Of a stretch of DNA of 64,000 nucleotides, positions 1 to 12,900 are shown one piece after another (the first letter of the stretch is position 1; each line of letters opens with the position of its first letter). The notes below the pieces were generated by a model that saw only the letters and a list, made by a program, of their open reading frames with translations, was not told the origin of the DNA and did no database searches. The stretch lies in contig NZ_CP060404.1 in assembly GCF_014295035.1 (NCBI RefSeq), forward strand, positions 186,001 to 250,000, given 5' to 3'. The translations under genes were made by a program, and so were the position numbers. Origin of the DNA: Streptomyces buecherae. GTDB lineage: Bacteria > Actinomycetota > Actinomycetes > Streptomycetales > Streptomycetaceae.

Positions 1-1150
1 ATGACCGTGCCGATCCTTGCCCCCTCGTCCGCAAGGCGGGCCGCGAGGCGCGCGACGGCCGTCCGGTCGATCGGCGCGCAGTCAGCCACCTCCAGGACGG
101 CCCCGCGTTCCTCCAGTTCGGCCGACAGCTCCGCCACGCCGGCGGCGTCGGCCCCGCCGCGTCCCAACAGCAACACCCGTTCGGCGCCGCGCTCGGCGGC
201 CCAACGGGCGGTGTACGCGGCGGGCCCGTCGGCGTCGCCGGTGATCAGCACGGTGCCACGGGGCTGCCAGGGATGCTCCGGCTCCCGTTCGCCGAGCCCT
301 GCCGGTACGAGTCGGCGGCCCCACACCCCGCCGTCGCGCAGCGCCACCTGGTCCTCGCCGGACGCTCCGCCGAGAACGGCGCGCAGCGGGCCAGGGTCGA
401 CGTCGTCCGGCACGGGCGGCAGGTCCACGAGCCCACCCCACAGCGTGGGGTGTTCCAGCGCCGCTACCCGGCCAAGCCCCCAGATCTGGGCCTGCGTGGG
501 CGAGGCCACGCTCTCGCCGGCTGAGACGGCCACCGCGCCCCGGGTGACACACCACAGGGGGCTCGGTACCTCGGCGTCTACCAGCGCCTGCACCAGCGCG
601 AGGGTCCCGGCAACGCCGCTGGTCAGACCCTCGTGATCTGCGTGCGGGCGCTCATCGAGCCCGAGGAGCGAGAGGATACGGGTCGGCGCGGTGGCCTCGT
701 CCGCGTACACGTCCCGCAGCGCGGCGGCCAGCTCGGCGCGCCCGAAAGACTCCCCGACCGCCCACCGGCGCACCTGGTCACCGGCCGCCCCCAACGTACG
801 GGTGCACAGCTCAACCCACTCGTCGGCGGCCCCCGGCGGGCACACCACGAGCCACGATTCCGCCGGCCCCGACAGCGTCCCGAGGTCCGTACGCCGATGC
901 CACTCCACCCGGTACCGCCAGCCGTCCACGACCGACCGCGCACGCCCCGCCTGCCGCCACGCCGACAACAGCGGCAGCACGGCACCGAGCGACGCACGCG
1001 CACCCTCACCGTCCGCGCCACCGCCATCGCCATCGCCATCGCCAACCCGCAACGTTTCCGCGAGGGCTCCCAGATCCTGCTGCTCAACGGCGGCCCAGAA
1101 CGCGGCCTCGCCGTCCTGCCCACCGGGAGCGGCGAGATCGGGCAGCATGT
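1..1150 (-). other. KR9: ketoreductase lacking the NADPH-binding loop (KR0)
   Basis: The region after AT9 is a typical KR structural subdomain (a [19 protein letters not shown] start, an [13 protein letters not shown] stretch) followed by the first Rossmann strand GTVLITG. The glycine-rich loop then becomes DADGPAA, losing the TGGTGxxG pattern kept in the other KRs of this window except KR1, which reads TGGDGPLG. The next helix ([18 protein letters not shown]) is still recognisable. Catalytic Lys, Ser and Tyr lie beyond the left edge and cannot be judged. A structural KR without activity is a known way to keep a beta-keto group. Confidence 0.8.
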
Positions 1151-3929
1151 CGGGGAGCCAGTAACGCTGGCGTTGGAAGGCGTAGGTGGGTAGGCCCACG
1201 GTGTGGGGTGGGGGGTCGTTGGGGTACCAGCGGGTCCAGTCGACGCTCACGCCGGCGGTGAACGCCTGAGCTACGGACCGCGCCAACTGTTCCAACCCGC
1301 CATGCTCGCGGCGGAGAGTTGGCACCGCCGCAGCTTCGATTCCGGCTTCGTCGAAGGATTCCTGGAGTCCGACGGTCAGGACGGGGTGGGTGCTGGCTTC
1401 GATGAACACGCGGTGGCCATCAGCCAGGAGCTGGCGTACGGCCTCGGCAAAGCGGACCTGCTCGCGCAGGTTGGTCACCCAGTACGCGGTGTCCAGGGTG
1501 CTGGTGTCGATGCGTCCGGCGGTGACGGTGGAGTAGAACGCCACCTCACCCTGAGTCGCATTGATACCGGCCAACACCTCGTGCAACTCGTCGGCGATCT
1601 CGTCAACCTGTGCGCTGTGGGAGGCGTAGTCCACGTCGATCAACCGCGCCCTGCCGCCACTTTCCTCCAGTGCGGAGACGGCATGCTGGACCTGCTCAGG
1701 CGGCCCGGAAACCACCGCCGATCCCGGCCCGTTGACGGCCGCGATGCCCACGCCTGCCGCGCTGTCGCCAAGACCGGCCAGGAACTCCTCGGCCTTGTCC
1801 TGACTCAACGCCAACGAAGCCATCGCCCCGCCACCAGCCAACCGGCGCAGCGCCTTGCTTCGCAACGCCACCACCTTCGCACCATCCTCCAAGGACAGCG
1901 CGCCGGCGACGACAGCGGCGGCGATCTCACCCTGACTGTGACCCACCACAGCAGCCGGCGTCACACCCTGATCAGCCCATACGGCGGCAAGCGAGACCAT
2001 CACGGCCCACAACACCGGCTGCACCACATCAACCCGACCCAGGTCGGCGGCGTCCACCCCACCGCGCAACACCTCGGCAAGCGACCAGTCCACGTACGGA
2101 GACAGCGCCTGCTCGCACTCGGCCACCCGCGTGGCGAACACCGGCGAGGTTTCCAGCAATCCCGCGCCCATCCCCACCCACTGCGAGCCCTGGCCTGGGA
2201 AGACCAGTACTGGGCCGAGGTCGCCGGTCAGGGTCGGGGTGCTGGGGTTGGTGAGGGTGGGGTGGGTCGTGTCGGTGGCCAGTGCTTGGAGGCCGGCGAG
2301 GAGCGTGTCGTGGTCTTGGCCTGTGAGGACTGCTCGGTGGTCGAAGGTGGTGCGGGTGGTGGTCAGCGACCAGCCGATGTCGGTGATCGAGGCGGCCGGG
2401 GCTGTTGCCAGGTGTTCGAGCAGCGCCTGGGCCTGACCGCGCAGCGCGGCGTGGCTGCGGGCCGACAGCACCCACGGGACGTAGCCACCGGTGACCATCA
2501 CCGGCCCGGGAGCGACAGGCGCCGACTCCTCGACGGGAACCTCCGGCGCCTGCTCCAGGATGACGTGCGCGTTCGTACCCGAGATGCCGAAGGACGAGAT
2601 TCCCGCCCTGCGGGGGCGCTCGCCGTTCGGCCAGGTGACGGGCTCCGTGAGCAGGCGTACGCCGCCGGCCTCCCAGTCCACGTGCGGGGTCGGGTGGTCG
2701 ACGTGCAGGGTCGCGGGGAGCGTCTCCCGTTGCAGCGCCATGATCATCTTGATGACGCCGCCCACGCCGGCGGCGGCCTGGGTGTGACCGATGTTGGACT
2801 TGACGGAACCCAGCCACAGCGGTCGGCCGTCGGGCCGGTCCTGACCGTACGTGGCGAGCAACGCCTGTGCCTCGATCGGGTCACCCAACGACGTACCGGT
2901 GCCGTGCGCCTCGACGGCGTCCACCTGGTCGGGGGCCAGGCGCGCGTTCTCCAGCGCCTGCCTGATCACCCGCTCCTGGGCCGCGTCGTTCGGGGCGGTG
3001 AGGCCGTTGCTCGCGCCGTCCTGGTTGATGGCCGAGCCGCGGAGGACGGCGAGCACGCGATGGCCGTTGCGCCTGGCGTCCGAGAGGCGTTCCAGGAGGA
3101 CCAGGCCGACGCCCTCGGAGAAGCCGGTGCCGTCGGCGGAGGCCGCGAAGGACTTGCACCGCCCGTCGGGGGCCAGGCCGCGCTGCCGGGAGAACTCCGC
3201 GTAGGCGGTCGGGGTGGTAAGCGAGGTGACGCCGCCGGCCAGCGCCATCGCGCACTCGCCCTGGCGCAGGGCCTGGGCCGCCAGGTGCATGGCCACCAAC
3301 GACGACGAGCAGGCCGTGTCCACGGTCACCGCGGGCCCCTCGAACCCGAAGGAGTACGCGACGCGCCCCGAGACGACGCTGGTGAGGCTGCCGGTGGTCG
3401 CGTACCCCTCGAAGCCCTCGGGAATGTGCGGGGTGCGCGAGAGGTAGTCCTGGCTGGACACGCCCGCGTACACGCCGGTGGCCGAGCCCCTGAGCTGGGC
3501 GGGGTCGAGGCCGGCCCGTTCGAGGAGTTCCCAGGCGACTTCGAGGAGCAGGCGCTGTTGCGGGTCCATGGCCAGCGCCTCGCGCGGGCTGATCCCGAAG
3601 AACTCCGCGTCGAACCGGTCGGCCCCGTCGAGGAAGCCACCGTCGCGCACGTAACTGGTCCCGGGGTGGTCCGGGTCCGGGTGGTACAGGCTCTCCAGGT
3701 CCCAGCCGCGGTCGGTGGGGAACGGCGTGATGGCGTCGGTGCCGGAGGCGACGAGGTTCCACAGGTCCTCGGGGCCTCGTACGCCGCCCGGGTAGCGGCA
3801 GGCCATGCCGACGACGGCCACCGGCTCCTGGGACCGCTCCGTCACCTCGCGCAGCCGCTGGCGCGCCTGGCCGAGGTCCACCGTGACCCGCTTCAGATAC
3901 TGGCGGAGCTTCTCTTCGGTGTCCGACAT
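1..3929 (-). CDS. nigAVI: Type I PKS module 9 (KS-AT-KR0), 3' end outside window
   Basis: Extends the polyether chain with one methylmalonyl unit and should leave the incoming carbonyl as a ketone. About 1309 residues are visible: N-terminal docking coil (starts [15 protein letters not shown]), KS (about 35-455, active Cys in TACSSS near residue 204), AT (GHSQGE near 663, YASH near 765, so methylmalonyl), then directly a KR structural subdomain with no DH. The KR nucleotide loop reads TGDADGPAA instead of TGGTGxxG, so the KR is probably inactive. There is no in-frame stop back to base 1; the rest of the KR and the ACP lie outside. The ATG at 3929 has GGAG about 10 nt upstream and starts 16 nt after the previous gene's stop, which suggests a shared operon. 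A ketone here fits nigericin C13, the spiroketal carbon. The symbol follows monensin/nigericin-style numbering and is inferred. Confidence 0.9.
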   Translation of the reverse strand, partial: MSDTEEKLRQYLKRVTVDLGQARQRLREVTERSQEPVAVVGMACRYPGGVRGPEDLWNLVASGTDAITPFPTDRGWDLESLYHPDPDHPGTSYVRDGGFLDGADRFDAEFFGISPREALAMDPQQRLLLEVAWELLERAGLDPAQLRGSATGVYAGVSSQDYLSRTPHIPEGFEGYATTGSLTSVVSGRVAYSFGFEGPAVTVDTACSSSLVAMHLAAQALRQGECAMALAGGVTSLTTPTAYAEFSRQRGLAPDGRCKSFAASADGTGFSEGVGLVLLERLSDARRNGHRVLAVLRGSAINQDGASNGLTAPNDAAQERVIRQALENARLAPDQVDAVEAHGTGTSLGDPIEAQALLATYGQDRPDGRPLWLGSVKSNIGHTQAAAGVGGVIKMIMALQRETLPATLHVDHPTPHVDWEAGGVRLLTEPVTWPNGERPRRAGISSFGISGTNAHVILEQAPEVPVEESAPVAPGPVMVTGGYVPWVLSARSHAALRGQAQALLEHLATAPAASITDIGWSLTTTRTTFDHRAVLTGQDHDTLLAGLQALATDTTHPTLTNPSTPTLTGDLGPVLVFPGQGSQWVGMGAGLLETSPVFATRVAECEQALSPYVDWSLAEVLRGGVDAADLGRVDVVQPVLWAVMVSLAAVWADQGVTPAAVVGHSQGEIAAAVVAGALSLEDGAKVVALRSKALRRLAGGGAMASLALSQDKAEEFLAGLGDSAAGVGIAAVNGPGSAVVSGPPEQVQHAVSALEESGGRARLIDVDYASHSAQVDEIADELHEVLAGINATQGEVAFYSTVTAGRIDTSTLDTAYWVTNLREQVRFAEAVRQLLADGHRVFIEASTHPVLTVGLQESFDEAGIEAAAVPTLRREHGGLEQLARSVAQAFTAGVSVDWTRWYPNDPPPHTVGLPTYAFQRQRYWLPDMLPDLAAPGGQDGEAAFWAAVEQQDLGALAETLRVGDGDGDGGGADGEGARASLGAVLPLLSAWRQAGRARSVVDGWRYRVEWHRRTDLGTLSGPAESWLVVCPPGAADEWVELCTRTLGAAGDQVRRWAVGESFGRAELAAALRDVYADEATAPTRILSLLGLDERPHADHEGLTSGVAGTLALVQALVDAEVPSPLWCVTRGAVAVSAGESVASPTQAQIWGLGRVAALEHPTLWGGLVDLPPVPDDVDPGPLRAVLGGASGEDQVALRDGGVWGRRLVPAGLGEREPEHPWQPRGTVLITGDADGPAAYTARWAAERGAERVLLLGRGGADAAGVAELSAELEERGAVLEVADCAPIDRTAVARLAARLADEGARIGTV
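1023..1044. repeat. Short period-6 repeat (gccatc) in the AT9-KR9 linker
   Basis: Three perfect gccatc units plus a partial one encode a Gly-Asp run (GDGDGDG on the minus strand) in the linker just after the AT. It is in frame and lies outside catalytic elements. Confidence 0.7.
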
Positions 3930-3945
3930 CAGTTCTCGCTCCTGA

Positions 3946-6900
3946 TCAGGAAGGCAGTTCGCGGTCGATGAGGGCGAACAGCTCGTCGTCCGACGCCGCG
4001 TCCACCGCTGTGCTGTCCGCGGTCTCCGCGCCGGGCGTGTCGTGGTCCGGCCCGCTGTCGTTGAGGCGCCACAGCAGCGTCTCCAGCCGCTTGGTGAGCT
4101 TGCCGCGCGCGTCGTCGCCGGCGTCGACCCGAGCCATCGCCGCCTCCAACCTCTCCAACTCCTCGAAGAGGGGCGCCGCTGGGTCGGCCGCCGCCGGGCA
4201 GAGCTGTTCGCGCAGTTCCTCGGCGATGGCCGCCGGGGTGGGGTAGGTGAAGATGAAGGTGGCGGGTAGCCGCAGCCCCGTGGCGGCCGAGAGCCGGTTA
4301 CGGAGTTCGACGGCGGTCAGCGAGTCGAACCCGAGGTCCTTGAACGGGGCGTCGCTGTGCACCGCGTTGGGGTCGGCGTGGCCGAGGACGGCCGCCGCGT
4401 TGCCGCGTACGAGGTTGAGCAGCGTGCGCTGCTGCTCCTCGGGGGGCAGGGTGGCGAGTTGGCTGGCCCAGTTGGTGGCCGCCGCCTGGTCGGTGGCCGC
4501 GCCGCGGCGCGCGGTGGCGGTGCTGACCAGCGCCCGGAGCTGCGCGGGCAGGGTGTCGGCGGGTTGCGCGCCCAGGGCGCGCAGGTCCAGGTGGGCGGCG
4601 GCGAGTTGGGCGTGGCCGTGCCGGCAGGCGGCGTCCAGCAGGCGCAGGGCGTGTTCGTTCGGCATGGCCTTGATGCCCGAGCGGCTCATCCGGGCCAGGT
4701 CCGCCGCGTCGAGGTGGCCGGTCATACCACTCGCGTCGGCCCACAGGCCCCAGGCGATGGACACGCCGGGCAGGCCGAGCGCGCGGCGGTGGGCGGCCAG
4801 CGCGTCGCAGAAGGCGTTGGCCGCCGCGTAGTTGGCCTGTCCGGGGCTGCCGAGGGTGGCGGCCGCGGAGGAGAAGAGGACGAACATCCCGAGCCGCAGG
4901 TCCTTCGTCGCGGCGTGCAGGTGGGCCGCGGCGCTGGCCTTGGCGGCCCACACGGGCGCCAGTCGCTCCGCGGACTGGGAGGTGACCATGGCGTCGTCGA
5001 GCACACCCGCGGCGTGGACAACGCCGGTGAGCGGGTGCGCGGGGTCGATGCCCGCGACCAGGGCGGCGACCGCGGCCCCGTCGGTGACATCGGCCGCGAC
5101 GACGCGCGCGTCGGCCCCCGCGTCGGTCAGTCGTGCCAGCAGTGCCTCCACGCCGGGCGCCTCCGCGCCACGCCGGCTGACCAGCACCAGGTGACGGATG
5201 CCCCAGGCCCGCGCGAGGTGTTCGGCGACGTGACCGCCCAGGGTTCCGGTGCCGCCGGTGATCAGGACCGTGCCGTCGGCGTCCACCGTGCCGGGCACGT
5301 CGAGGACGAGCTTGCCGGTGTGCTTGGCCTGGCTGAGGTGGCGCAGCGCCTGCCGGGCCCGGGCCAGCGGCCAGCTCCTGACGGGGGGAGGTTGCAGCGT
5401 GCCGGCGCGGAACATCGCCCGCAGGGTGTCGAGCATGTCGCCGATCCGGTCGGCCCCGGCATGGGTGATCAGGTCGTACGCCTGGTAGCTGACGCCCGGG
5501 TAGGCGGTGGCCAGGTGGTCGGCGTCCCGGATGTCGGTCTTGCCCATCTCCAGGAACCGGCCGCCCTCGCCGAGCAGGCGCATCGAGGCGTCCACGAACG
5601 GGCCGGAGAGGCTGTTGAGTACGATGTCCACGCCGCGCCCCCCGGTCGCTGCCCGGATGGTCGCCTCGAAGTCCAGGTCCCGGGAGTTGGCCCGGTGTGC
5701 CTGGTCGATGCCCAACGCGCCGAGGACCGGGTGCTTGCCCGGGCTGGCCGTGGCGTACACCTCGGCGCCCAGGTGGCGGGCGATCTGGACGGCGGCCGTG
5801 CCGACGCCACCGGTGGCCGCGTGGATGAGCACCCGCTCACCCTGCTGTACGCGGCCGAGCTCGACGAGCCCGTACCAGGCGGTGAGGTAGGCGATCGGTA
5901 CGGCGGCGGCCTGCTGGTCGGTCCAACCCTCGGGGATGGGTGTGACGAGCCGGGCGTCGGTCTGGGTGATCGGCCCGAAGGCGCGGTCGAAGACGCCCAT
6001 CACCCGGTCGCCGACGGACACGCCGCTCACCCCGGGCCCCACCGCCACGACGGTGCCCGCGCCCTCGCCGCCGAGTCCGCTCTGTCCGGGCACCATGCCC
6101 AGGCTGACGACCACGTCCCGGAAGTTGACGCCCGCCGCGTGCACCTGGACCCGAATCCGCCCCTCGGCGAGCGGCTCCATGACCTCCGGGCACGGCACGG
6201 GGGCGACGCCTTCGAGGGTGCCGCTGCCGTCGGTGTCCAGGCGCCAGGCGGAGCGCCCGTCCGGGCCGACCACGCCGCCGACCGCGGTCCCGCCGCGCAC
6301 CAGCCGGGGGACGAGGAGTTGGCCGCCGCGCACCGCGACCTGTGTCTCAGCCGCGCCGATCGCCTGCCGTACACCGGCCACGAGGCCCGGGTGAGCGGCG
6401 TCGGCCGCACCATCTGGGTCGAGGTCGAGCAGGAGGAAGCGGTCGGGGTTCTCGGACTCCGCGCTCCGCAGCAACCCCCATACGCCGGCTCCGGCCAGCT
6501 CCACCGTGCCGTCCTCGCCCTCACCGGCCGCGACCGCGCCCCGGGTGACGACCACCAGCCGGCTCGCGGCCAACCGCGGTTCGGCCAGCCAGCTCCGCAC
6601 CAGGTCGAGCACGTGCTCGACGGCGCGCCGGCCGGCGTCCGCCAACCCTTCACCCGCCGTGATTCCTTCGCCGGCGACCGTGGGTGACACGCCGACGCAC
6701 GCCACGGCCGGCGGCGCGGTTCCGGCGTCCAACGCCTCGGCCAGCGCGGAGACGCCGGCGTACGACTCGGGGCTCGCGCCGCCCGGCAGCTCCAACCCGG
6801 CGAGTCGGAACGGGTCCTGACCGAGCACGGCCCAGCCACCCGCGCCGTCCGCCGACTCGTCCGCGTCGCCGACGACAGGCTGGGGCAACGGGGTCCAGTC

Positions 6901-9900
6901 GAGCGCGAACAGCCCGTCCACCCCACGGCCGCCGGCCGCGCGCAACTGGTCGGGCGCGGCGGCACGCATCGCCACCGCGTCGACCGTCAGCACGGGCGCG
7001 CCCACGGCGTCGGCCACGGTGAGCCGCAGCGCCCGCTCGTCGTCTCCACCCCGTGGCCCGGGAGAGATGCGAACCCGCACGCTGCCGGCCTGGGTGGCCC
7101 ACAGCGACACGCCGTTCCACGCGAAGGGCAGCCATACCCGGTCCGCCCGGGAAGCCGTCAACCGCGCCCCGGACCCCGCAGCGCCCTCGCCGGCGCGCCC
7201 CTCGCCGCTGACGTCGCTGTCGGTGTCGGTGTCGGTGTCGCTGTTCGGGGCAGCGGCCTCGGCATCGGTCTGGTCGATCAGGAGCGCCGGGTGCAGCGCC
7301 GCGTCGAGGAGGGCGGGGTGGATGCCGTACCCGTCCCGCTCCCCCGCCGCCTGCGGCAACTCCACCTCGGCGTACACGTCCTCACCCTGTCGCCACACGG
7401 CCCGCAGCCCCTGGAACGCCGGGCCGTAGCCGTACCCCTCGGCGGCAGCCCGCGTGTAGAACCCGTCGACGTCCACGGACTCGGCCCCCGCCGGCGGCCA
7501 CGCGCCCAGCAGACCCGTGGGCTGGTCGACCGCATCGGACGGCGGGCTCAACACACCCTCCGCGTGGCACACCCAGGTGGCGTCCGCGCCGGGCTCGTCC
7601 TCGGGGCGCGAGTGGATCCGTACGTCCCGCGACCCGTCAGCCACGGGCGCTCCGACGACCACCTGTACGCGCAGCGCCCCGGAGGCCGGAAGCTCCAGCG
7701 GCACCTGAAGCGCCAACTCCTCCACGCCCGCACACCCGGCCTCGTCGGCGGCCCGCAACGCCCACTCGGCCAGCGCCGCGCCCGGCAACAACGCTGAGCC
7801 CGCCACCACATGCTCGGCCAACCAACCCCGGCCACTCCCCGCCGAAAGCCGACCGGTCAGCAACAGCCCACCATCCGCCAACTCCACGGCGGCCGGCAAC
7901 AGCGCATGCGAAACCTGCTGCAGCCCCGCGGCGCCCACGTCACCGACACTGCTCTGCGAAACGAGCCAGTACGGCTCACGCTGGAAGGCGTAGGTGGGTA
8001 GGTCCACGGTGTGGGGTGTGGGGTCGTTGGGGTACCAGCGGGTCCAGTTCACGCTTACGCCGGCGGTGAACGCCTGGGCTACGGACTGGGCCAACTGTTC
8101 CAACCCGCCGTGTTCGCGGCGGAGGGTTGGTACCGCGGCAGCTTCGATTCCGGCTTCGTCGAAGGATTCTTGGAGTCCGACGGTCAGGACGGGGTGGGTG
8201 CTGGCTTCGATGAACACGCGGTGGCCATCGGCCAGGAGTTGGCGTACGGCGTCGGCGAAGCGGACTTGTTCGCGCAGGTTGGTGACCCAGTACGCGGTGT
8301 CCAGGGTGCTGGTGTCGATGCGTTCGGCGGTGACGGTGGAGTAGAACGCCACCTCACCCTGGGTCGGACTGATACCGGCCAACACCTCGTGCAACTCGTC
8401 GGCGATCTCGTCAACCTGTGCGCTGTGGGAGGCGTAGTCCACGTCGATCAGGCGAGCCCTGCCACCTGATTCCTCCAGTGCGGAGACGGCGTGCTGGACC
8501 TGCTCAGACGGCCCGGAGACCACCGCCGACCCGGGCCCGTTGACGGCCGCGATGCCCACTCCTGCCGCGCTGTCACCAAGACCGGCCAGGAACTCCTCGG
8601 CCTTGTCCTGACTCAACGCGAGCGAAGCCATCGCGCCGCCGCCGGCAAGTCGGCGCAACGCCTTACTCCGCAACGCCACTACCTTCGCACCGTCCTCCAG
8701 GGACAGCGCGCCGGCGACGACAGCGGCGGCGATCTCACCCTGACTGTGACCCACCACGGCAGCCGGCTCAACACCCTGATCAGCCCACACCGCAGCGAGG
8801 GAGACCATCACGGCCCACAGCACCGGCTGGACCACATCTACTCGACCCAGGTCGGCGGCGTCCACCCCGCCCCGCAACACCTCGGCAAGCGACCAGTCCA
8901 CATACGGAGCCAACGCCCGCTCACACTCGGCCACCCGCGCCGCGAACACCGGCGAGGCTTCCAACAACCCCGCGCCCATCCCCACCCACTGCGAACCCTG
9001 ACCCGGAAACACCAACACCGGACCATCGCCATCGAGACCCGGGGCCACGTCCGACGTCACCACACCCGGATGCGCCTCGCCCGCCCCCAACGCCAACAAC
9101 CCCGCGTGGAGTGACTCCCGATCGCGTCCCACCACCACCGCGCGCCGCTCGAACAACGAGCGCGACCTCACCAACGACCAACCGACCTCGCCCGACGACA
9201 ATCCGGGCCGGCTCTCCACCCAGTCGGCCAACGCCACCGCCTGGCCCCGCAGCGCCTCCTCGCCCCGCCCCGACAACACCCACGGCACCACGTCGCCCGC
9301 CTCAGACCCCGCGGAAGACTCGGAGGTCTCGGAAACGTCGGCAACCTCCGGAGCCTGCTCCAGGATCACGTGGGCGTTGGTGCCCGAGGCACCGAAGGAC
9401 GAGATGCCCGCTCGCCTGGGGCGGTCCTTCCGTGGCCATTCCACGGGCTCCGACAGCAGTCGCACCGCTCCCGCGTCCCAGTCCACATGGGGCGTCGGCT
9501 CGTCGATGTGCAGGGACTGGGGCAGCACGCCGTGGTGCATGGCCTGCACCATCTTGATGACGCCCGCCACTCCCGCGGCGGCCTGCGTATGGCCGATGTT
9601 CGACTTCACCGAGCCCAGCCACAGCGGGTCGTTCTCCTCCCGCTCCTGCCCGTACGTGGCGATCAGCGCCTGTGCCTCGATCGGGTCACCCAGTCGCGTT
9701 CCCGTGCCGTGGCCCTCCACCGCGTCCACCTCGGAGGCGCTGAGCCCCGCATTGGCCAATGCCTGCCGGATCACGCGCTGCTGCGACGGCCCGTTGGGGG
9801 CCGTCATCCCGTTCGACGCGCCGTCCTGGTTCACGGCGGAGCCGCGTACCAGCGCCAGCACCCGGTGTCCCTGGCGCCTGGCGTCCGAGAGCCGCTCAAG

Positions 9901-12900
9901 GAGCAGCACTCCCACGCCTTCGCCCCACCCGGTGCCGTCGGCCGCCGCCGCGAAGGGCTTGCACCGCCCGTCCGGTGCCAGGCCGCGCTGGCGCGAGAAG
10001 CCCGTGAACACGTCCGGGGTGGCCATCACCGTCACACCGCCGGCGAGCGCCAACGCGCATTCGCCCGAGCGCAGCGCCTGCGCCGCCAGGTGCATGGCCA
10101 CCAGCGACGACGAGCACGCCGTGTCGACCGTCACCGCCGGGCCCTCCAGGCCCAGCGTGTACGCCACGCGGCCGGAGACGACGCTGCCCGAGCCGGCCAG
10201 CATCGCGTAACCCTCCAGTTTCGGGTCGCCGCCGCGCGACAGTCCCGCCGCGTAGTCGTGGTACATCACGCCCGCGTACACACCCGTCGCCGAACCCCGC
10301 AGCGAGACCGGATCGATCCCGGCCCGTTCCAGCGCCTCCCACGACGCCTCCAGCAACAACCGCTGCTGCGGGTCCGTTGCCAGCGCCTCTCGTGGGTTCA
10401 CGCCGAAGAAGCCCGCGTCGAACTGGTCCGCGTCGTACAGGAAGGCCCCCTCGCGCGCGTAGCTCGTCCCCGAGTGGTCCGGGTCCGCGTGGAAGAGGCC
10501 GTCCACGTCCCAGCCTCGCGTGGTCGGGAACTCCCCCAGCACCGCGCGCCCGCTCGCCACCAGGTCCCACAGGCCCTCCGGCGACTCCGCTCCCCCGGGG
10601 AACCGGCAGGCCATGCCGACGATCGCCACCGGCTCGTCCGCGCCCACGCCCACCGACGCCCGCGCCGAGGTCCGCGCGGCGTCCGTGCCCGCGTCGCCGC
10701 TCCACCGCGACAGTACGTAGGCCGCCAACAGGCGCGGCGTCGGGTAGTCGAAGACCAGGGTCGCCGGCAGTCGTAGACCGCTCACCGCCGACAGCCGGTT
10801 CCGCAGCTCCACCGCCGTCAGCGAGTCGAAGCCCAACTCCTTGAACGCGGAGTCGGGTCGCACGTCGGCGGCCGAGGGGAAGCCGAGCACGGCGGCCACG
10901 CTGCCGCGCACGACGTCGAGGATCTCGGCCCGCTGCCCGTCCGCGTCCAGGCCCGTCAACCGTGCCGTCAGGCCCGCCGCGCCCGAGGCGTCGGCGTCGG
11001 TCGCCCTGCGCCGCGTGCGGCCGGCGAGGCCGCGCAGTACGGACGGCAGGTCGGTGGCGCCGGCGAGGCCGTGCACGTCCAGGTCGACGGCCACGAGCAG
11101 CGGTCGCGTCGACCGGCGGGCGGCGTCGAAGAGGCTCAGGCCGCGCTCGGCCGTGAGCGGGCGCATGCCACGCAGCCGGACCAGCTCGGCCTGGCCCATG
11201 TGGCCGGTCATCTCGCTGGCCTGTTCCCACAGGCCCCAGGCCACCGACTGTCCCGGCAGTCCGAGGCCGCGCCGGTGGGCGACCAAGGCGTCGACGAACG
11301 CGTTGGCCGCCGCGTAACCGGCCTGGCCCGCGTTGCCCACGACGCCGGCGGCCGAGGAGAACATGAGGAACATACGCAGGTCCAGGCCGACCGTGGCGGT
11401 GTGCAGGTGTGCCGCGACGGCGGCCTTGGCCGCCCATACCCGCGCCACCTGTTCCGCCGTCTGCGAGGTCACCACGCCGTCGGCCAGCACGCCCGCCGCG
11501 TGCACCACGCCCGTCAGCGGGTGCTCCGGGTCGATGCCCGCGACGAGTTCGCTGACCTCATCGGCGTCCGTGACGTCCGCCGCCACGACGCGCACCTGAG
11601 CTCCGAACTCGCCGAGCCGCTCGGCGAGTTCGGCGGCCCCCGGCGCCTCCGGGCCGCGCCTGCTGGCCAGTACCAGGTGCCTGACCCGCCACGTCCGCAC
11701 GAGGTGCGTCGCCACCAGGGCGCCGAGCATGCCGGTGCCGCCCACGATCAGCACCGTGCCGTCCGGGTCGAGCGCGCCCGCCTCGCCCTCCTGGCCTGGC
11801 GCGTCCGACGCGCCGTCGGGTGCCGTGGCCGGGGCCCGTACGAGCCGGGGCACCAGCGCGCGCTCCCCCCGGAGCGCCACCTGCGACTCGTCGGCCGCCA
11901 GCGCCGCCAACACCCCAGCCGTCACCCCGCCCGCTGGCGTCTCCGCCGCCGCGTCGAGGTCCAGCAGGAGGAAGCGCCCCGGGTTCTCCGACTCGGCGCT
12001 GCGTACCAGGCCCCACACGCCGGCGCCCGGCGTCGCCACGTCCACGTCTTCGGTGGCCACCGCGCCGCGCGTCACGATCACCAGCCGCGACGACGCCAGC
12101 CGTTCCTGTGCCAACCAGTCCCGCACCACGTCCAACACGCCCACGGTCGCGCTCAAGCCGGCCTCCGCCAGCCCCGCGCCCTCGCCGTCAGGCGTCGCGA
12201 CGCCGAGCAGCACCACCGACGGCACCTCGCCGTCCTCGCCCACCGCGTCCAACAACGCGCCCACGTCACCGAAGACCCGTCCCGATCCCGGCAACTCTTC
12301 GGCCAGGCCCCACGCATCGGCGCCCAGCACCGCCCAGTCGGCCGCTTCCGCGACCGCGTCGCTGCCCGGCGTGGCGCCGGGCAGCGGTGTCCACTCCACC
12401 GCGAACAGCCCGGCCGCCCCGTGTCCGGCGGCCTTGAGCCGCTCGGTGGAGGCGGGGCGCATGGTGACGGCCTCGGCCGTGAGGACCGGGGCGCCGACGG
12501 CGTCGGCCACCGTGACCTGGAGCGAACGTTCTGTGCTGGTGACGGCCTGGTCGGAGGAGACGCGGACGCGGACGGAGCCGGCCTCGGCTGCCCACAGCGC
12601 GACGCCGCTCCAGGCGAAGGGCAGCCACACCTGTTCCACGTCGGACGCCGCTGCGGGCTCCTCGGTCAGCAGCGCCGGGTGCAGGGCGGCGTCGAGCAGC
12701 GCGGGGTGGATACCGAACCCTTCACGGTCGCCGGCAGCCTCGGGGAGTTCGAGTTCGGCGTAGACGTGTGAGCCGTGCCGCCAGGCGGCCTTGAGTCCCT
12801 GGAAGGCCGGACCGTATCCGTACCCCGCCGCGGTGGCCCGCTCGTAGAACCCGGTGAGGTCCACGGCCTGGGCCCCGGCGGGCGGCCAGGTGCCGTCGAG

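Noticed and set aside
11300..11760. KR7 suspected to be inactive because of LAD in place of LDD
   Set aside because: Cofactor loop, Lys, Ser, Tyr and Asn are all intact and the final Asp of the B-type loop is kept, so activity is expected and fits the alkene needed at this step.
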